Part shown: piece by piece, positions 32,022-44,199 of the stretch | Position numbering within the stretch: position 1 is the stretch's first letter | How the letters are laid out: every line of letters starts with the position of its first letter | Assembly: GCA_022432975.1 (NCBI GenBank) | Contig: CM039505.1 | Location: 19,085,716-19,149,715, forward strand | Reading direction: 5' to 3' | DNA length: 64,000 nucleotides | Source: Begonia masoniana | Taxonomy: Eukaryota; Streptophyta; Magnoliopsida; Cucurbitales; Begoniaceae | Translations under genes and position numbers: made by a program | Notes under the pieces: model-generated | Seen by the model: the letters and a program-made list of their open reading frames with translations, nothing else | Told to the model about the DNA's origin: nothing | Database searches by the model: none

Positions 32022-34221
32022 TGTAACGCCCCGAATTATCTGAACCCGGGTCGCTACTCATTACTTGACCATGACTAAGAAATTTTCGGATAAATTTTAA
32101 AACTTCATTCGACAGTCAAAATTTGACATTTTCTACTACATTCAAAACATTTGAAAACTTTGCAGCGGAAAATCATTTAAACAACTATGAAGTTAGACGA
32201 ACTGTAGAATATAATGTTGGGGGTGATTAACGAAGTGTTGAAGTCATCTGCCGACGACAAGGTCAACGAAAGAAGCAGAAATAGAAAACCGAAGACTTCA
32301 TCAGTGGACAAAAACGACAAATCACCTATTTCGTTTTCCCGTGACGTCAGCGGCATCAACCCGAAAACGACGAAACACCCATTCCTCTTCCGGTGAGTAA
32401 ACGACAAAATACCTATTTTCCTCTTCCGATGACGGTCAGCCGGAAGACAATTAACTTTCCTCTTCCGATGACGTCAGCCGAAGACATAGCTCACCCGACT
32501 TCCATTACACTTCTTCTGCCGATGACGTCAGCCGGAAGACAAATGCTTGTCCTCTTCCGATGACGTCAGCCGGAAGACTACTCACGCCGACTTCCATTAC
32601 ACTTCTTCTGCCGATGAGCTCAGCCGGAAGACAAATGCTTTACTCTTCCGATGACGTCAGCCGGAAGACATACTCACCCGACTTCCATTACACTCTTCTG
32701 CCGATGACGTCAGCCGGAAGACAAATGCTTTACTCTTCCGATGACGTCAGCCGGAAGACAAACATGGAGACATCTACCGGTAGACTTCCCTCTTCCGATA
32801 GACATCAACACAATTCCTTCAACAGAACGCAATAAACCTCTACACATGTCCACTGATACAAAATTATTCAATTCCCACCAATGGACTAAACAACCTGTCT
32901 ATAACCCGAGAAAGATTCGACTATCTAACAGACTTAAAAACTTTTACCAAAAATCCATTCATAACACTCCCAATCATTGTATTGATCAAAATCAGTAAGA
33001 ACAGGAAAATCAGAAATTCTCGAAAACGAAGTCAAGCAGCTGTAATCTCCTTCTAAAACTCCATATACTCAATTTAAATCATTACCACTAAACCTCTACA
33101 TCTGTAAACAACATGCTAACCGCCCCATCAGTTACCATGTCGAGGCCCTGAATGCACTCCTCCAACGTCCACTATTCCTCAACATGATCAGGAGACACAC
33201 CTGCTAACACTTCTTCACCTACATCACAAAACTCATCTATTAGCCTAATGCTAAGTAAGTAAAGCAGTATATGAATGAAATAAAATGCTGAGCTTAAACT
33301 CCTAAATATGCAGTTTCTATTTTCTCCTCTCAGTGGCATACATATTCGTTCATATCATGATCAGATCCCATGGTTCCCTTGGGAGTGGGATCAATTCTCC
33401 CAATGTCTACATCCTCATACTAATTAAGGGGCGGATGAATTCCCTTAACAGCTGATCTGATCCCATGGTTCCCTTGGGAGTGGGATCAATTCTCCCAATG
33501 TCTAAATCCCTTCATAGTTAAGGGGTGGATTAGTTCCCTTAATAGTTGTCTGTCGCATACAGTTCATACCTTACCATTCCTTACATGAAATTCATTTTCG
33601 TAACTTTTAACAAAAACATGATGCATGGACAATAGAAATATTCAAGCATACATAAACCTACTGTTTTGTGATGTAGGCCCGAAGGCACAAGCAATACTTT
33701 ACTTACCTGGATTCCTTGCAAATGCTCGGTTAAGAGCTACTTCGGGGGTTTGTTCACCTATATTCATAAACAGAACGTTAACCTCAATCTAAGCTATTCA
33801 GAAATCTAAGGAGTGGGTTGGGCATTTCTATTTATCTAACATTCCCGATTCTGCTCTAATCCTCAAGCAGAATCTCTCACTCGTAACATTAACAAAATGC
33901 ATACGTTGGATCCTTAAGCTACCTAGGTACTAAAATCAGCAATTATCGATCAAAACTCACCTGGGTTGGAGGAATCGGTGAGGAAATCGCCTAGAGAGCT
34001 CTGCTGGGTTGAGCTGAAAACCGAGAGTGAAATGAGTATGACGGCTATACCTCATTTACTCTTTCCTTAAATACGTTATCCATTTGCAAAATTGACAATT
34101 ACCCTTATGCCCTCACTTAGTTACTCATTAACCTAATTGATTTTACCCCTAATTTCATTCTATAAAATTCACACTTAGAAGATTAATAGATTATTTTAAT
34201 TCTAATAAACCGGGTGTTACA
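32022..34221 (-). repeat. Element 2, 5' LTR
   Basis: 2,200 bases, TG/CA ends. It matches 25435-27347 apart from many single-base indels in the repeat array (about 32,417-32,790) and an extra 203 bases (about 33,760-33,962) bounded by TCACCT on both sides. Confidence 0.88.
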
Positions 34222-35657
34222 ATGTAGCACCCCAAAGGGAACCCTATGAGAGACCGGCTAAAATACGCAATCTGGAATGGTGTGCCTTGTCGGGATATAG
34301 TGCTGGTGTGTAGCACCCCAAAGGGAACTCTATGAGGATGATTGGCTAAAATATGTAATGTCATGAGTATGAATTCCTAGACGGTTATAGGATTCTACGA
34401 TCGACGAGGGAGATTATGTATGGCCATCCCAGACGGTTTATGTATTAGAGCTGTCTGGTCTTGCTCTGGTGATTTTGAGTTTGGGCCGTCCTAGACGGTT
34501 ATGGGATTGTGTCTACTCAAATCACACGGCTTATGAAACGATTAAAGTAATGAAACAGCAACGAACAGCAAATAAGCACAACTGAGTGGTAGAAACTTGC
34601 ATGTGTTAGGTTGATTGCCTTGTATTGTCACATTTGTTATTCCCTACTTGCTAAGTATTATTTTACGTTTTGTGTTCTATGGTGTAGGTGACGAGTTCTT
34701 TACAGGTGAGGGTAGATGAGACAGATGAGGACTAGGTCGCAGTCGGAGGAGTACGGGGTGCGCCGGTACAAGTTATTGTTGGGGCGTCTCGGCTACGGTG
34801 TTCCTCGGGTATTTTGTGGGCATTGGTGTAGATAGTTTCTGTAAAAGTTGTTGTAAATGTTTTGTAGTGTTTTGGTTTGCGAAAAATTAGAAAAGTGAAA
34901 GGTTTAGTACAATGTATTTTGTAATGTTTTCGTAATTATTTTGTCAGTTTGTGAGTCGATTGTGTTGATGAATACTGGTCGTAAGTATTTGTAGTTTGAA
35001 CTTAGTTTCTGGTTTGATTTCAGGTTTTGGTTTATCGAATTTAGGCGTTATGCCATCCGTTTGATTTTAAACGAACTAACATCGGTTTAAATTTGCTATA
35101 ATTTTTATTATCCGTTTCAAGTCAGTTTTTCAAGATTTTTACAGGACACGAAGTTTAGGGGTATCGGGATTTTGTGGTAAAAATTAAGAATTTTTAGAGT
35201 TGTTTGGCTCAATGAAAATGAAGAAAGTACAAAAAAAGTCAAAAATAGGTGTTTTTAGGCCAAAAGGGGACCCGAGAGGGCCCATCGATCGGGCTGGGCG
35301 TGTGATCGATCGGGCTGGTGCATAGGGAGCGCGCGCAGCATGCACAGCGAGCGCGCTGCCTGGGCGCACGCGGCTCGCGGCGTGTACAGCGCGCGCGTAG
35401 CGCGCTGCCTGGCGCGCGCCCAGCACATGTTTTTTTTCCAAATTTTTTTTAATTCCTATTTCTACTATATTTTGACCCGACCTTTTCCGACGTATTTTAA
35501 ACGTATTTCACGCACATTTTCCAACATTTTTTGAGGGTTCGAAAAACCCGAAAAACCGAGTCGAATAAATTACCAAAATTATTTTAAACATCGTTTTAAA
35601 CACGGGTTTGGGTTTGAATTGTGACACACCGAGCAGGGGCGGGTTCGGGGCGTTACA
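34222..35657 (+). repeat. Plus-oriented gypsy-type LTR, right part
   Basis: It continues the LTR begun at 23550 and ends GGGGCGTTACA at 35657. It contains a direct repeat (GTAGCACCCCAAAGGGAAC at 34225 and 34311) and a GC-rich block (35,270-35,430). Confidence 0.6.
35270..35430. repeat. GC-rich palindromic block in plus LTR
   Basis: ATCGATCGGGCTGG occurs twice, followed by alternating GCGCGC runs and several CAGCGCGC/GCGCGCTG-type inverted copies. It lies about 230-390 bases from the LTR 3' end. Confidence 0.7.
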
Positions 35658-37046
35658 AACACAACAGAACGTGAAGCAAAACACAGACAACTCAGAACGT
35701 AAACTATAACGTATCTACCCAAAACAACCCGACAGAAGTAAAACCTAGTATCTCTGTGATGTAGGGCTTTAAGGGTCAATCTACACACATGAACTTACCT
35801 GTGGTTGTAGAGCTGAATGTTTTGTTAACACGTCCTTGGTGATCAAAACCTATATCGTGAATAATCGGGCTGTCAACCCTAAACACTTGTAAAACTGAAA
35901 GTAACTAACCTAAACTCGTTAACTAATGAAAAACAGTTACCTGTAACAGAGAAAATGGAAGAAAATAGGAGAACAAAGTTTTGGAAATTTGTCTCAGTCG
36001 CTTGGAAGAGAGAAAACAGGAAGGAAGAGAAGAAATAGAGAGATGAAATGAAGGTTTCACGTAGGAGGAAAAACATGGCTTCTTCAACAAGTTGAACACT
36101 TGGCATCCAACCATTGGCTCCCTTCCACCAACCTTAATTAGCTTCTCATTTTGCCCTTCCATTGATTTCTAACCAAAATGTTTTGTTTTGGTTACACATA
36201 GTTTGGCTTTTCAATTTAAATTGTTATTTAAATTCTTCGATTCGTTTGTCTCAACAATCCATCTTTCCGCAAGGCATCACAAAATTCCAATAAAAACACA
36301 CATTTTATTAATGTCCAATCCATCCCATTGAATAGTTCAAGGAATAATTACATGGCTAAAATATCGGGTGTTACATTCCACCCACCTTAACAGAAATTTT
36401 GTCCCCAAAATTTGCCTAAGCAAAGAGGTCCGGATATTGGGCCTTAACGTCCGCAGTCTTTCCCAAGTGGCTTCCTCCACATTATGATTGCGCCATAAAA
36501 CTTTCACCAGTGGAACCACCTTGTTGTGCAGCACCTTGACTGAAGTATCCAAAATCTGTATTGTTCTTTCTTCATATGTCAGCGTCGGCATGATATCTAT
36601 GTCCACCGGTTCCACGATCTGAGTTGGATCACGCACGATTTTCCTTAGCATCGAAACATGAAAAACGTTGTGAACACCACCCATTGACGCTGGCAGCTGT
36701 AGTCTGTAGGCCATGCTCCCAACTCTCTTCAAGATGAGAAAGGGCCCAACAAACCTTGGACTGAGCTTCCCTTTCTTGCCAAATCTCATCACGCCTTTGA
36801 AAGGTGACACCTTCAAGAATACTTCATCACCTTCAGCAAACTCCAAGTCTCTTCTCCTGTGGTCTGCGTAGCTTTTCTGTCGACTCTGAGCAGTTTGAAT
36901 TCTTTGTTTGATAGTAGCCACCATATCAGACATCTGCTGTAATAACTCAGGGCCGACAAACCTGGATTCTCCAACTTCATCCCAACATAATGGAGATCTG
37001 CATTTTCTTCCATAAAGAGCTTCATATGGAGCCATACTGATCGTAG
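35658..37046 (-). mobile_element. Ty3/gypsy element 3, 3' fragment
   Basis: It consists of part of a minus-oriented 3' LTR (35658-36375, ending GGGTGTTACA) and the C-terminal end of pol. The left side is cut by the plus LTR and the right side at 37046 by another LTR insertion (element 5). Confidence 0.8.
36337..37035 (-). pseudogene. Element 3 integrase C-terminus and chromodomain-like tail, truncated
   Basis: 232 codons from [15 protein letters not shown] to beyond the chromodomain-like HNVEEATWERL. The rest of pol was separated by the insertion at 37047. As in element 1, the frame reads through the purine tract into the 3' LTR. A local frame change follows WERL, since the usual QQD stretch is replaced. 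Confidence 0.82.
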
Positions 37047-38516
37047 TGTAACGACCCGAGGAGGATCGTCACGTGTCATGACTTTCCTTTAAACTTATCC
37101 GTACTTTTATACCTCTGTAATCGTAGTATACTTTTTTTTTTCTCAGACTTATATCATATCTCATCTTAACTTAAATTCGCTGAATAACCGCGTTTAGCTT
37201 TCACTCCTGCCGATCGCTAAACGACAAACATCTAGTTGTTCTACCGGTCAGCACGTGCATCTCACATGATTCTTAAAACCATCTATCGGCAGGCACACAT
37301 ATTTGCATCTGCCGACAGTCACGTGCAACTCGTGTGACCAATTAAAACACCGTTCAATAAACGGAGCCACCTCCATCTGCCGATGATGAGAACAATAGAC
37401 GATGCTCCACTGCCTGATGGCAAATACTCTTATTGCCGATGACGTGGAATCACACTCTTCCGGGTAATTAACTCTACTCAGACCGATCGCCGATAACAGC
37501 CATTGTGTCATCTGCGATGGCTTAGACAAAACTACATCTTCAGACAGATTAACTCACCATTGCCGATTATATGTTTCCTGTTTGCGTTTAACGACGACGT
37601 TCAAACCCTCTAGTGCTTACTCTTGACTAACGACGGGAGTTCTTCACTTACTAGTGCATGCTCTTGCACGTTAAAAACGGGCGTTTCAAACCCTGCTAGT
37701 GCTTCTGACGTTAACGACGAGGGTTCAAAATCTAGTGCTTCTTGCACATTAACGACGAGGAGGTCAAACCTCTAGGCATGCTCTTGCCGTTAACGACGAG
37801 GCGTTCAAAACTTTGTACCTTCTGTACGTTAACGACGAGGCGTTCAACCCTCTAGTGCTTACTCTACACGTTTCAAATCATGCACAAAACTATTTTGTAA
37901 CTTTAAAACAGATGATGCCATGACACTACAACATACTCAAACACACAAAACAAACAATAATCAGCAATCAACCCTACCGTTCTGGTGTAGGCTTGAAGGC
38001 AAAACAAAGTTGCAAGCTACTACTGACCGGTTTTAACGGGCCCGTGTTCAGTTATGTAAACTACGATAATGCTCGGTGTCATCCTAACAAATAGGAAAAA
38101 CTCTCACTTAGTACCAACCTAAAAAATTCTAAAGAATTACCTAAACCAAAACTAACCACAAATATCATAACCAACTAAACATAACCCTAAACCGATTTTC
38201 CTACAATTTCGGCGTCAAAAAGAATCGGCCATAATTACTCTTTTTCACACGGATTAGACGTTACACCTCATTGCGTAAAACCTCTAAACGTATACTATCC
38301 ATGAAAACAACAATTTAACAACAACCACATGGCCAATCGAAACCACCAAACAGACTCGCCCCCCTTAGACACAAAATCTGGTTTTCTCAACTTCACTAAA
38401 ACTTTAATTATCCAGTCTAAAAACCACTAAAACTAATCCATCTAACATTAAATCATGAAATGTAGGAAGAGACAAGACATTAAACCAAAAATAATTTGTT
38501 AGGGTTTCCCAAACCC
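37047..38516 (-). repeat. Element 5: gypsy-type LTR, cut by assembly gap
   Basis: It starts TGTAACGACCCGAGG at 37047 inside element 3 pol, preceded by CGTAG. The layout (internal GGTGTAGGC-type signal near 37,990) is that of a minus-oriented LTR. It runs into the N gap, so its other end and any internal region are not seen. Confidence 0.65.
37560..37880. repeat. Tandem repeat in element 5 LTR
   Basis: About seven degenerate copies of a unit near 40-45 bases with the core GTTAACGACGAGGCGTTCAA. AACG and CGTT within it are inverted copies. Copies differ mainly by small indels. Confidence 0.75.
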
Positions 38517-38616
38517 NNNNNNNNNNNNNNNNNNNNNNNNNNNNNNNNNNNNNNNNNNNNNNNNNNNNNNNNNNNNNNNNNNNNNNNNNNNNNNNNNNNN
38601 NNNNNNNNNNNNNNNN
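38517..38616. other. Assembly gap (100 N)
   Basis: Exactly 100 N, the usual placeholder for a gap of unknown size. It separates an LTR from the pectate lyase gene. Confidence 0.98.
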
Positions 38617-38618
38617 AA

Positions 38619-41600
38619 AAAAAAAAACGTTACGAACGTCTACAAAAATAATTTTGGCTGTCGATCTGCAACACTTTTTAGGGAGGAGGCGGTGGATATC
38701 GACAATGAGAATGCTGTTGATAACCAAGATGAAATTGCTGCTATGGTTGAGATGTAAGCTTCTTCTTTCTTCTGCTTTTTTTTTTTTTTTTTTTGTTACA
38801 AACTGTACGATTTTCTTTGCTTTATTTATTATTCAGCTTCACTAGCTCTGGCTGCGCTCTGTTTAATTTAATTTTCTTGGTTGGTGTTGGCAACTGTGTT
38901 CTGTTGACTCCCTGAGCCATAAAGAGTAAACAACTTAATCGGCCACCTGAAATCTTTTGATGAATAGGGTGGCTTAGAGGACTGAGCTTCCCACCAAACC
39001 TAGTATCTCTTCTGCCTACTTTTCACGCTTCTGCCTACTTATGAACGAAAGCTTGAACAGAGGATGTCAAATGCAGCTTTTAATATGACTCGTAACTTGT
39101 CGGTGGAATAATCATTTTCGCTTTGTTTTTTGCTCAGTTTGATTTCGCTTTTGTGGCCTTGTCTCCTTTCCAATCTTCTACTGTTCAGACGAATCTGAGG
39201 ATGCCCCACCGGCATACCCATGTTAAACCGAAACCTTTACACAGACTCCACATGCCATTATGACTGTCGAGATCCGTGTTTTTGTCTAATTTCTTTCCAC
39301 GTCGTACTCAAAGTTGCAATTGCGATGCTTGTAATTCTGAGTCGAATCCTCAGAAACATTTTCGTTTCAGCTTTTCTTCTGGCGGTTTGTTTGGAATTTG
39401 GACAAGCTCCCAGTGAAATTATATTCAGAGGACAACCTTCTTTGACTTTGACTAGTGACGTCTAGTCTTTTACTTTCGAACTTTACCCATTTCGATTTAC
39501 CCTAATTTGCTGTTCCCAATTAGTTTCAACCCAAAAGGAAACCCGTTGTTAAACCAAGTGCCTCGCTCACTGTTTTCTCACTCACACGCCTTACGAGTAG
39601 TACTTGCTCTTTCCCTCAGGAAAGATCGGCGTGTTCTATTGCCCTATCATTTAATACCAGATGGCTAAACTTCTTTATTTATTATGTCTATAAATTCTGT
39701 ACATTGTGCTGTAAAAAATAGAAAATGCAGATATACAAAAATTTCTTCTAATTATCTCTCTCTCTCTGTTCATCTTTGTATTCACTCAACTCCCATTAAC
39801 TTGACGCTCTCTGTCAGTGTTTCTAAAATATACTTTCTTCTAGTTAGGTTGATTGGATTCAAGGTTGATAGGTTAAGGTTGATACATTTATTTTCAGGAA
39901 AGTGATGTGTTGTAATGTTCCAAATAGCTAGGGACAAATAAATAACGTCTACTGTGTTTCTGAAACTATTAATTATTTTCAACTAGAAGTTCTAGCCGGT
40001 ACACTGAACTATGAAGTGAAAGTTCGTCCCCAGTTGGCTCCGCAAAAGGACAAATCGTTTTTTTTTTTGTTTTTACCCCTTGGTATAATTCTCCTTTTCT
40101 CTGGTCAAAGAATGAAAAAATGTTGCTACTTTCGACACTATCTACTTAGTCTTATATTATATCATTTCCTTTTCCATTAATTGTATGCTAACGTTAAATA
40201 CAATTGTAACTTAATGCTAATTGAGAGTTTTACAGACAGGAAACTTTTACATAGTTTTGAATGATTGATTTCAAACTTTGGATATACTTGTAGAGTTAAT
40301 GTGAAAATTAAGAATCTCAACAAGAGTATTTCACTTGCTTACGATGTAGGAGCATCCACAACCACACCGAAAGAAGGAAGCTGGGTTATTTTTCATGTGG
40401 AACTGGAAATCCGATTGATGATTGCTGGAGGTGTGACCCCAACTGGCATCAAAACCGCAAACGCCTCGCAAACTGTGGAATTGGCTTTGGAAGAAACGCT
40501 GTTGGTGGTCGAAATGGTGGATTTTATGTTGTCACCGATCATCAAGATGATGACCCTGTCAACCCCAAGCCTGGCACTTTGCGCCATGCCGTAATTCAGG
40601 ACAAACCTCTCTGGATCGTGTTTAAGCGAGACATGGTGATTCAATTGAAACAAGAGTTGATTGTGAATAGCTTTAAAACTATTGATGGTCGTGGGGTCAA
40701 CGTCCACATTGCAAATGGAGCTTGTATTACCATCCAATATGTCACTAATGTTATTATCCACGGCCTGCACATTCATGATTGCAAGCCCACTGGTAATGCC
40801 ATGGTGAGGAGCTCACCAAGTCATTACGGGTGGAGGACAATGGCCGATGGTGATGCCATCTCCATTTTCGGGTCTAGCCATATATGGGTTGATCACAATT
40901 CGCTCTCTCATTGCGCTGATGGCCTTGTTGATGCTGTGATGGGCTCAACTGCAATTACAATTTCAAACAATCACTTCACCCACCACAATGAGGTATAGTT
41001 TCTCTGCATATATGTAATATCTTCAGTTTGGCTTGGGATTTTTTCTTATTAGTATAAAAGGCTGATTGTACTTTTATGCGTTGATCAAAAGGTGATGCTG
41101 TTAGGCCACAGTGATTCGTATACAAAAGACAAGCAAATGCAAGTTACCATTGCTTTTAACCATTTTGGTGAAGGACTCATCCAGAGAATGCCAAGGTTGT
41201 GCACTTTATGCGATTGAAGAATCATGATTAAATTCACTTTTTTTTTCTTCTGTGTGTTTGTCTCTGAAAATATTAAAATCTTGTCTGACAAGAAGAACAT
41301 CTTTCAAATACTGCAGGTGTAGACATGGATATTTCCATGTGGTGAACAATGACTACACTCACTGGGAAATGTACGCTATTGGTGGAAGCGGTAACCCAAC
41401 CATCAACAGCCAGGGCAACAGATACGCAGCTCCAACAAACCCTTTTGCGAAAGAGGTACTATATGATTATTTAGCACCCTGATTCTGAATTTTGATACTA
41501 AATTTTATTTCATCTCTCACATTGTGTCTTTGCAGGTGACAAAGAGGGTCGAAACAGCCCAAAGTGAGTGGAAGAATTGGAATTGGAGATCAGAGGGAGA

Positions 41601-41757
41601 CCTGTTGTTGAATGGTGCATACTTCACTCCATCTGGTGCTGGAGCTTCTTCAAACTATGCCAGGGCCTCAAGCTTGGGAGCGAAGTCTTCTTCCATGGTT
41701 GGATCCATAACATCCAGTGCCGGTGCTCTTCCTTGTCGTAGAGGCCATCAATGTTAG
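38619..41757 (+). CDS. Pectate lyase (polysaccharide lyase family 1), 5' end missing at gap
   Basis: Exons: start unseen to 38753, then 40350-40992, 41092-41195, 41317-41455 and 41536-41757, all with GT-AG introns and continuous frame. The protein has the N-terminal [11 protein letters not shown] and [14 protein letters not shown] region, the calcium-site motif [32 protein letters not shown], and the catalytic-arginine segment [19 protein letters not shown]. It ends [11 protein letters not shown]. Family members cleave de-esterified pectin by calcium-dependent beta-elimination in the cell wall and need a signal peptide; that part is not visible because the first exon runs into the N gap. Intron 1 is about 1.6 kb. 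The visible 38,619-38,753 frame is open to the gap, but its first bases may not be genic. What is present has no stops. Confidence 0.9.
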
Positions 41758-42899
41758 TCGATTTCTTCTATAAACACAACCCTTCTTCCAGTTTCCTTAT
41801 TTTGATTTAGGCTTCCTCTCCAAGTTTACTTTTATTTTTGACAGTGTACTTTCTACACGAGTCATTACATCCATGCCCGTATTCTTTTACCTCATTCTTG
41901 TCTGTTTTGTTTGTCTGTCTGCCTGCTTGTTTGTTGGTTTGTTTTGGCTCAACCTCGGCCTGTTTCAACTTCACCCTTAGTTTTTTAATGGCCGTTCTGA
42001 AGCAGGCGCCGAAGTGTTGTGATTTGGGTACCATTCCTTTTCAATCAATGGTATCCTCTTTCCTTCTTGCCCATTTTGTCAAATCTTCTCCTTTTCTCCA
42101 TGTTGAATTGTTCTTGTGTCTTTTGGGTTGGTTTAGGTTTTTGTTTTCTTTTTTCGATACATGTGAGTAATGATTGTCCACCATGTGTTCAAACAAGACT
42201 ATTATAGATTGAAACTTCTCTAGATTCTCGTCACTTTCTTCATTGTTCATTATTGTTCTCACCTAACCAACATTTTGATGTGCTTTTTCTCGTCCTAATT
42301 ATGATTTCCCTTTCCCCAACTTTATGGGATTGCCAACTCCAAAAGCAAACTCTGGTTGGCCATCGCATGCGATGAAAGGAGAAAATCTCGACACCACACT
42401 TCACTCGTTCTTCAAGTTCATGATTTTAATTTTGGAAAATGATAATTGCATAGTTAATAACAAAATAGTGGTAGCAAGGAAAATGGTAGCTCACACTCAA
42501 AGGCTGTCACTCTTCAAGCGAATATAAATGTTAAATGTTATTCTTAGATGGCTTTCTTTTTTACCTTATTGAATTTTGATGTTAATATGGTAACAAAAGA
42601 TGTTTCAATTAGGCAGGATTTCTGTGTTATAGGTCTTAGTAATGAACAATCATCGACTTATTTTTAACTCACATGAAGCATTTTTGAGAATACCCAAGAG
42701 GTGAGAGTATCGTCAATTTGATCAAAGAAGGACGTATATCATCTCGAATGTTTCTTGATCTGACAATTAAATTTTTTTTGCTATTTTTTGGTGATGATTT
42801 AAGAATATGGTTAACACCATGGATTGGAGATCTGTTTCAAATCAATGCCAAATATTGACGTTGAAATCTAAGTTGCTTAGTTGATCTTCAGATTAAAAT
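41758..42899. other. Pectate lyase 3' region and intergenic sequence
   Basis: Presumed 3' UTR, then AT-rich sequence with nothing recognised. Confidence 0.45.
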
Positions 42900-44097
42900 T
42901 AGTTATGCGTTGTCACACAGAGTGTTTTGTGTGACACCGATAATTAATGCAATGATGGACAATTATAAATATGCGAAAATTAAAGAGACAGGAGGTTGGT
43001 GACACAGTTCGGCAAACCACCTACATCTGCGGGGCCACGCCCAGATATAAAAATATCTCACGAATTCACAAAGTTACAAGACAAACAGACTTAAACAAAT
43101 AAAGACTCTCTCTTATCTTTGTCGCCGCCATTTCCTAACTTCTCCAATGAAACTGTTTTTGCGAGTTCCCCTCGACTTTAGATCGATCTCTCTCGAGATC
43201 TAAAAGCAATAAGATCCCCTTGTTGTTGATGACTCTTCTCAGAATCCGTGTATAGCAAGATCCCCTAGCCCACGATAAAAAAGACAAGCTCCTCTTGTCA
43301 ATAAACAGAACTCTTCCCGAGTTCAAATGCAGCCTCCTCCCGAGACTGAGCTTCAATGAAGAATAAAGGCGATTGCTTCCTGGGACACCGTCTGTAACAC
43401 CAGGTCGTTGTCTTCGGACGCAATAAATCAACACACTCGAATAATCGATGAATTCCACAGCATAAACAGAGTGTGTAAAATAATCATTCAAGAACTGAAT
43501 GAACAATCACAAACTCATACGTAGAAACGTTGGGAGAGAAAGAACGGCGACGGCTCAATGATGAAGAAATCTCCTTCCGTGAATAATAAATCCGTCAGTC
43601 GCTTCCTTAGAAAATGAACGCTTAAATATCATTGGTAATTGCCTTATATGAGGTTTAACCAATTACCAAATCGAAATTCAAAGCCACAAAGAATAAGGAA
43701 ACCAAATATCAACAAATCGGTTGTGTGACACCTCGTTTGATATTTTAGGAAAGTATTGCAAACTTCTTGAATATGGATCCCAAAGACTTAAGAAAGTATA
43801 ACATGATTAGTGTGATCTGAAGGCCTAATATAATTCAACAAATCTTTATCAAATCAGCCTTCCAAAACAAAGTTTTCCAAAAAATAAATGTGTTTAGATT
43901 TTTCAACAACTTTCCTTAATCCTCAAGTTTCCTTATTTTTACTTCCACTGATATCTTCATGATCTTCAATATTCATCCATCCAATAATCTAAATAGATTA
44001 TTTCTTGATTACCAAGAAATAAACTATCAATTTAGAAAATAATAGAATAAAATATTATTACCATAAATATAGTTTGCCAAAAAAATTAATGCCAACA
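42900..44097 (-). repeat. Sirevirus-like element, 3' LTR (left boundary approximate)
   Basis: On the minus strand it starts TGTTGGCATTAA at 44097. The left end is approximate: an inverted repeat TGTCACAC (42911-42918) / GTGTGACA (42929-42936) lies there and may mark the terminus. The partner LTR is outside the window. Confidence 0.6.
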
Positions 44098-44124
44098 TAT
44101 TTGTAATATATTTCCATTTACAAT

Positions 44125-44145
44125 CTGCCCCTTTGACATTTTTTG
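44125..44145 (-). promoter_or_regulatory. Sirevirus-like polypurine tract
   Basis: The minus strand AAAGGGGCAGATTGTAAATG lies about 25 bases before the LTR start, as in Sireviruses. Confidence 0.6.
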
Positions 44146-44199
44146 GCAAAATCAATATAATCAATAACTCTCCCTGAATTAACTCCCCCTGGATGGTGG

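Larger units (their letters stand above)
25435..34221 (-). mobile_element. Ty3/gypsy LTR retrotransposon, element 2 (full length, frameshifted)
   Basis: 3' LTR 25435-27347, gag-pol on the minus strand, primer site at 32007-32018 and 5' LTR 32022-34221. Both LTRs have TGTAACGCCC...GGGTGTTACA ends. The inserted element interrupts a plus-oriented LTR. Flanking bases CTGTT and ATGTA are not a clear duplication. The coding region has no obvious nonsense codons but about six to seven frameshifts. The two LTRs are very similar except for single-base indels and one 203-base length difference. Confidence 0.9.

Noticed and set aside
35184..35441. Ala/Arg-rich 85-codon frame in the GC-rich LTR block
   Set aside because: Composition is explained by GCGC repeats; no domain or conservation is visible.
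40265..40594. 109-codon frame over the second pectate lyase exon
   Set aside because: It is a shifted frame of the real exon. The correct frame through 40350-40992 matches pectate lyase without interruption.
43135..43506. 123-codon frame left of element 6
   Set aside because: It falls inside the Sirevirus-like LTR and shows no recognisable motif.
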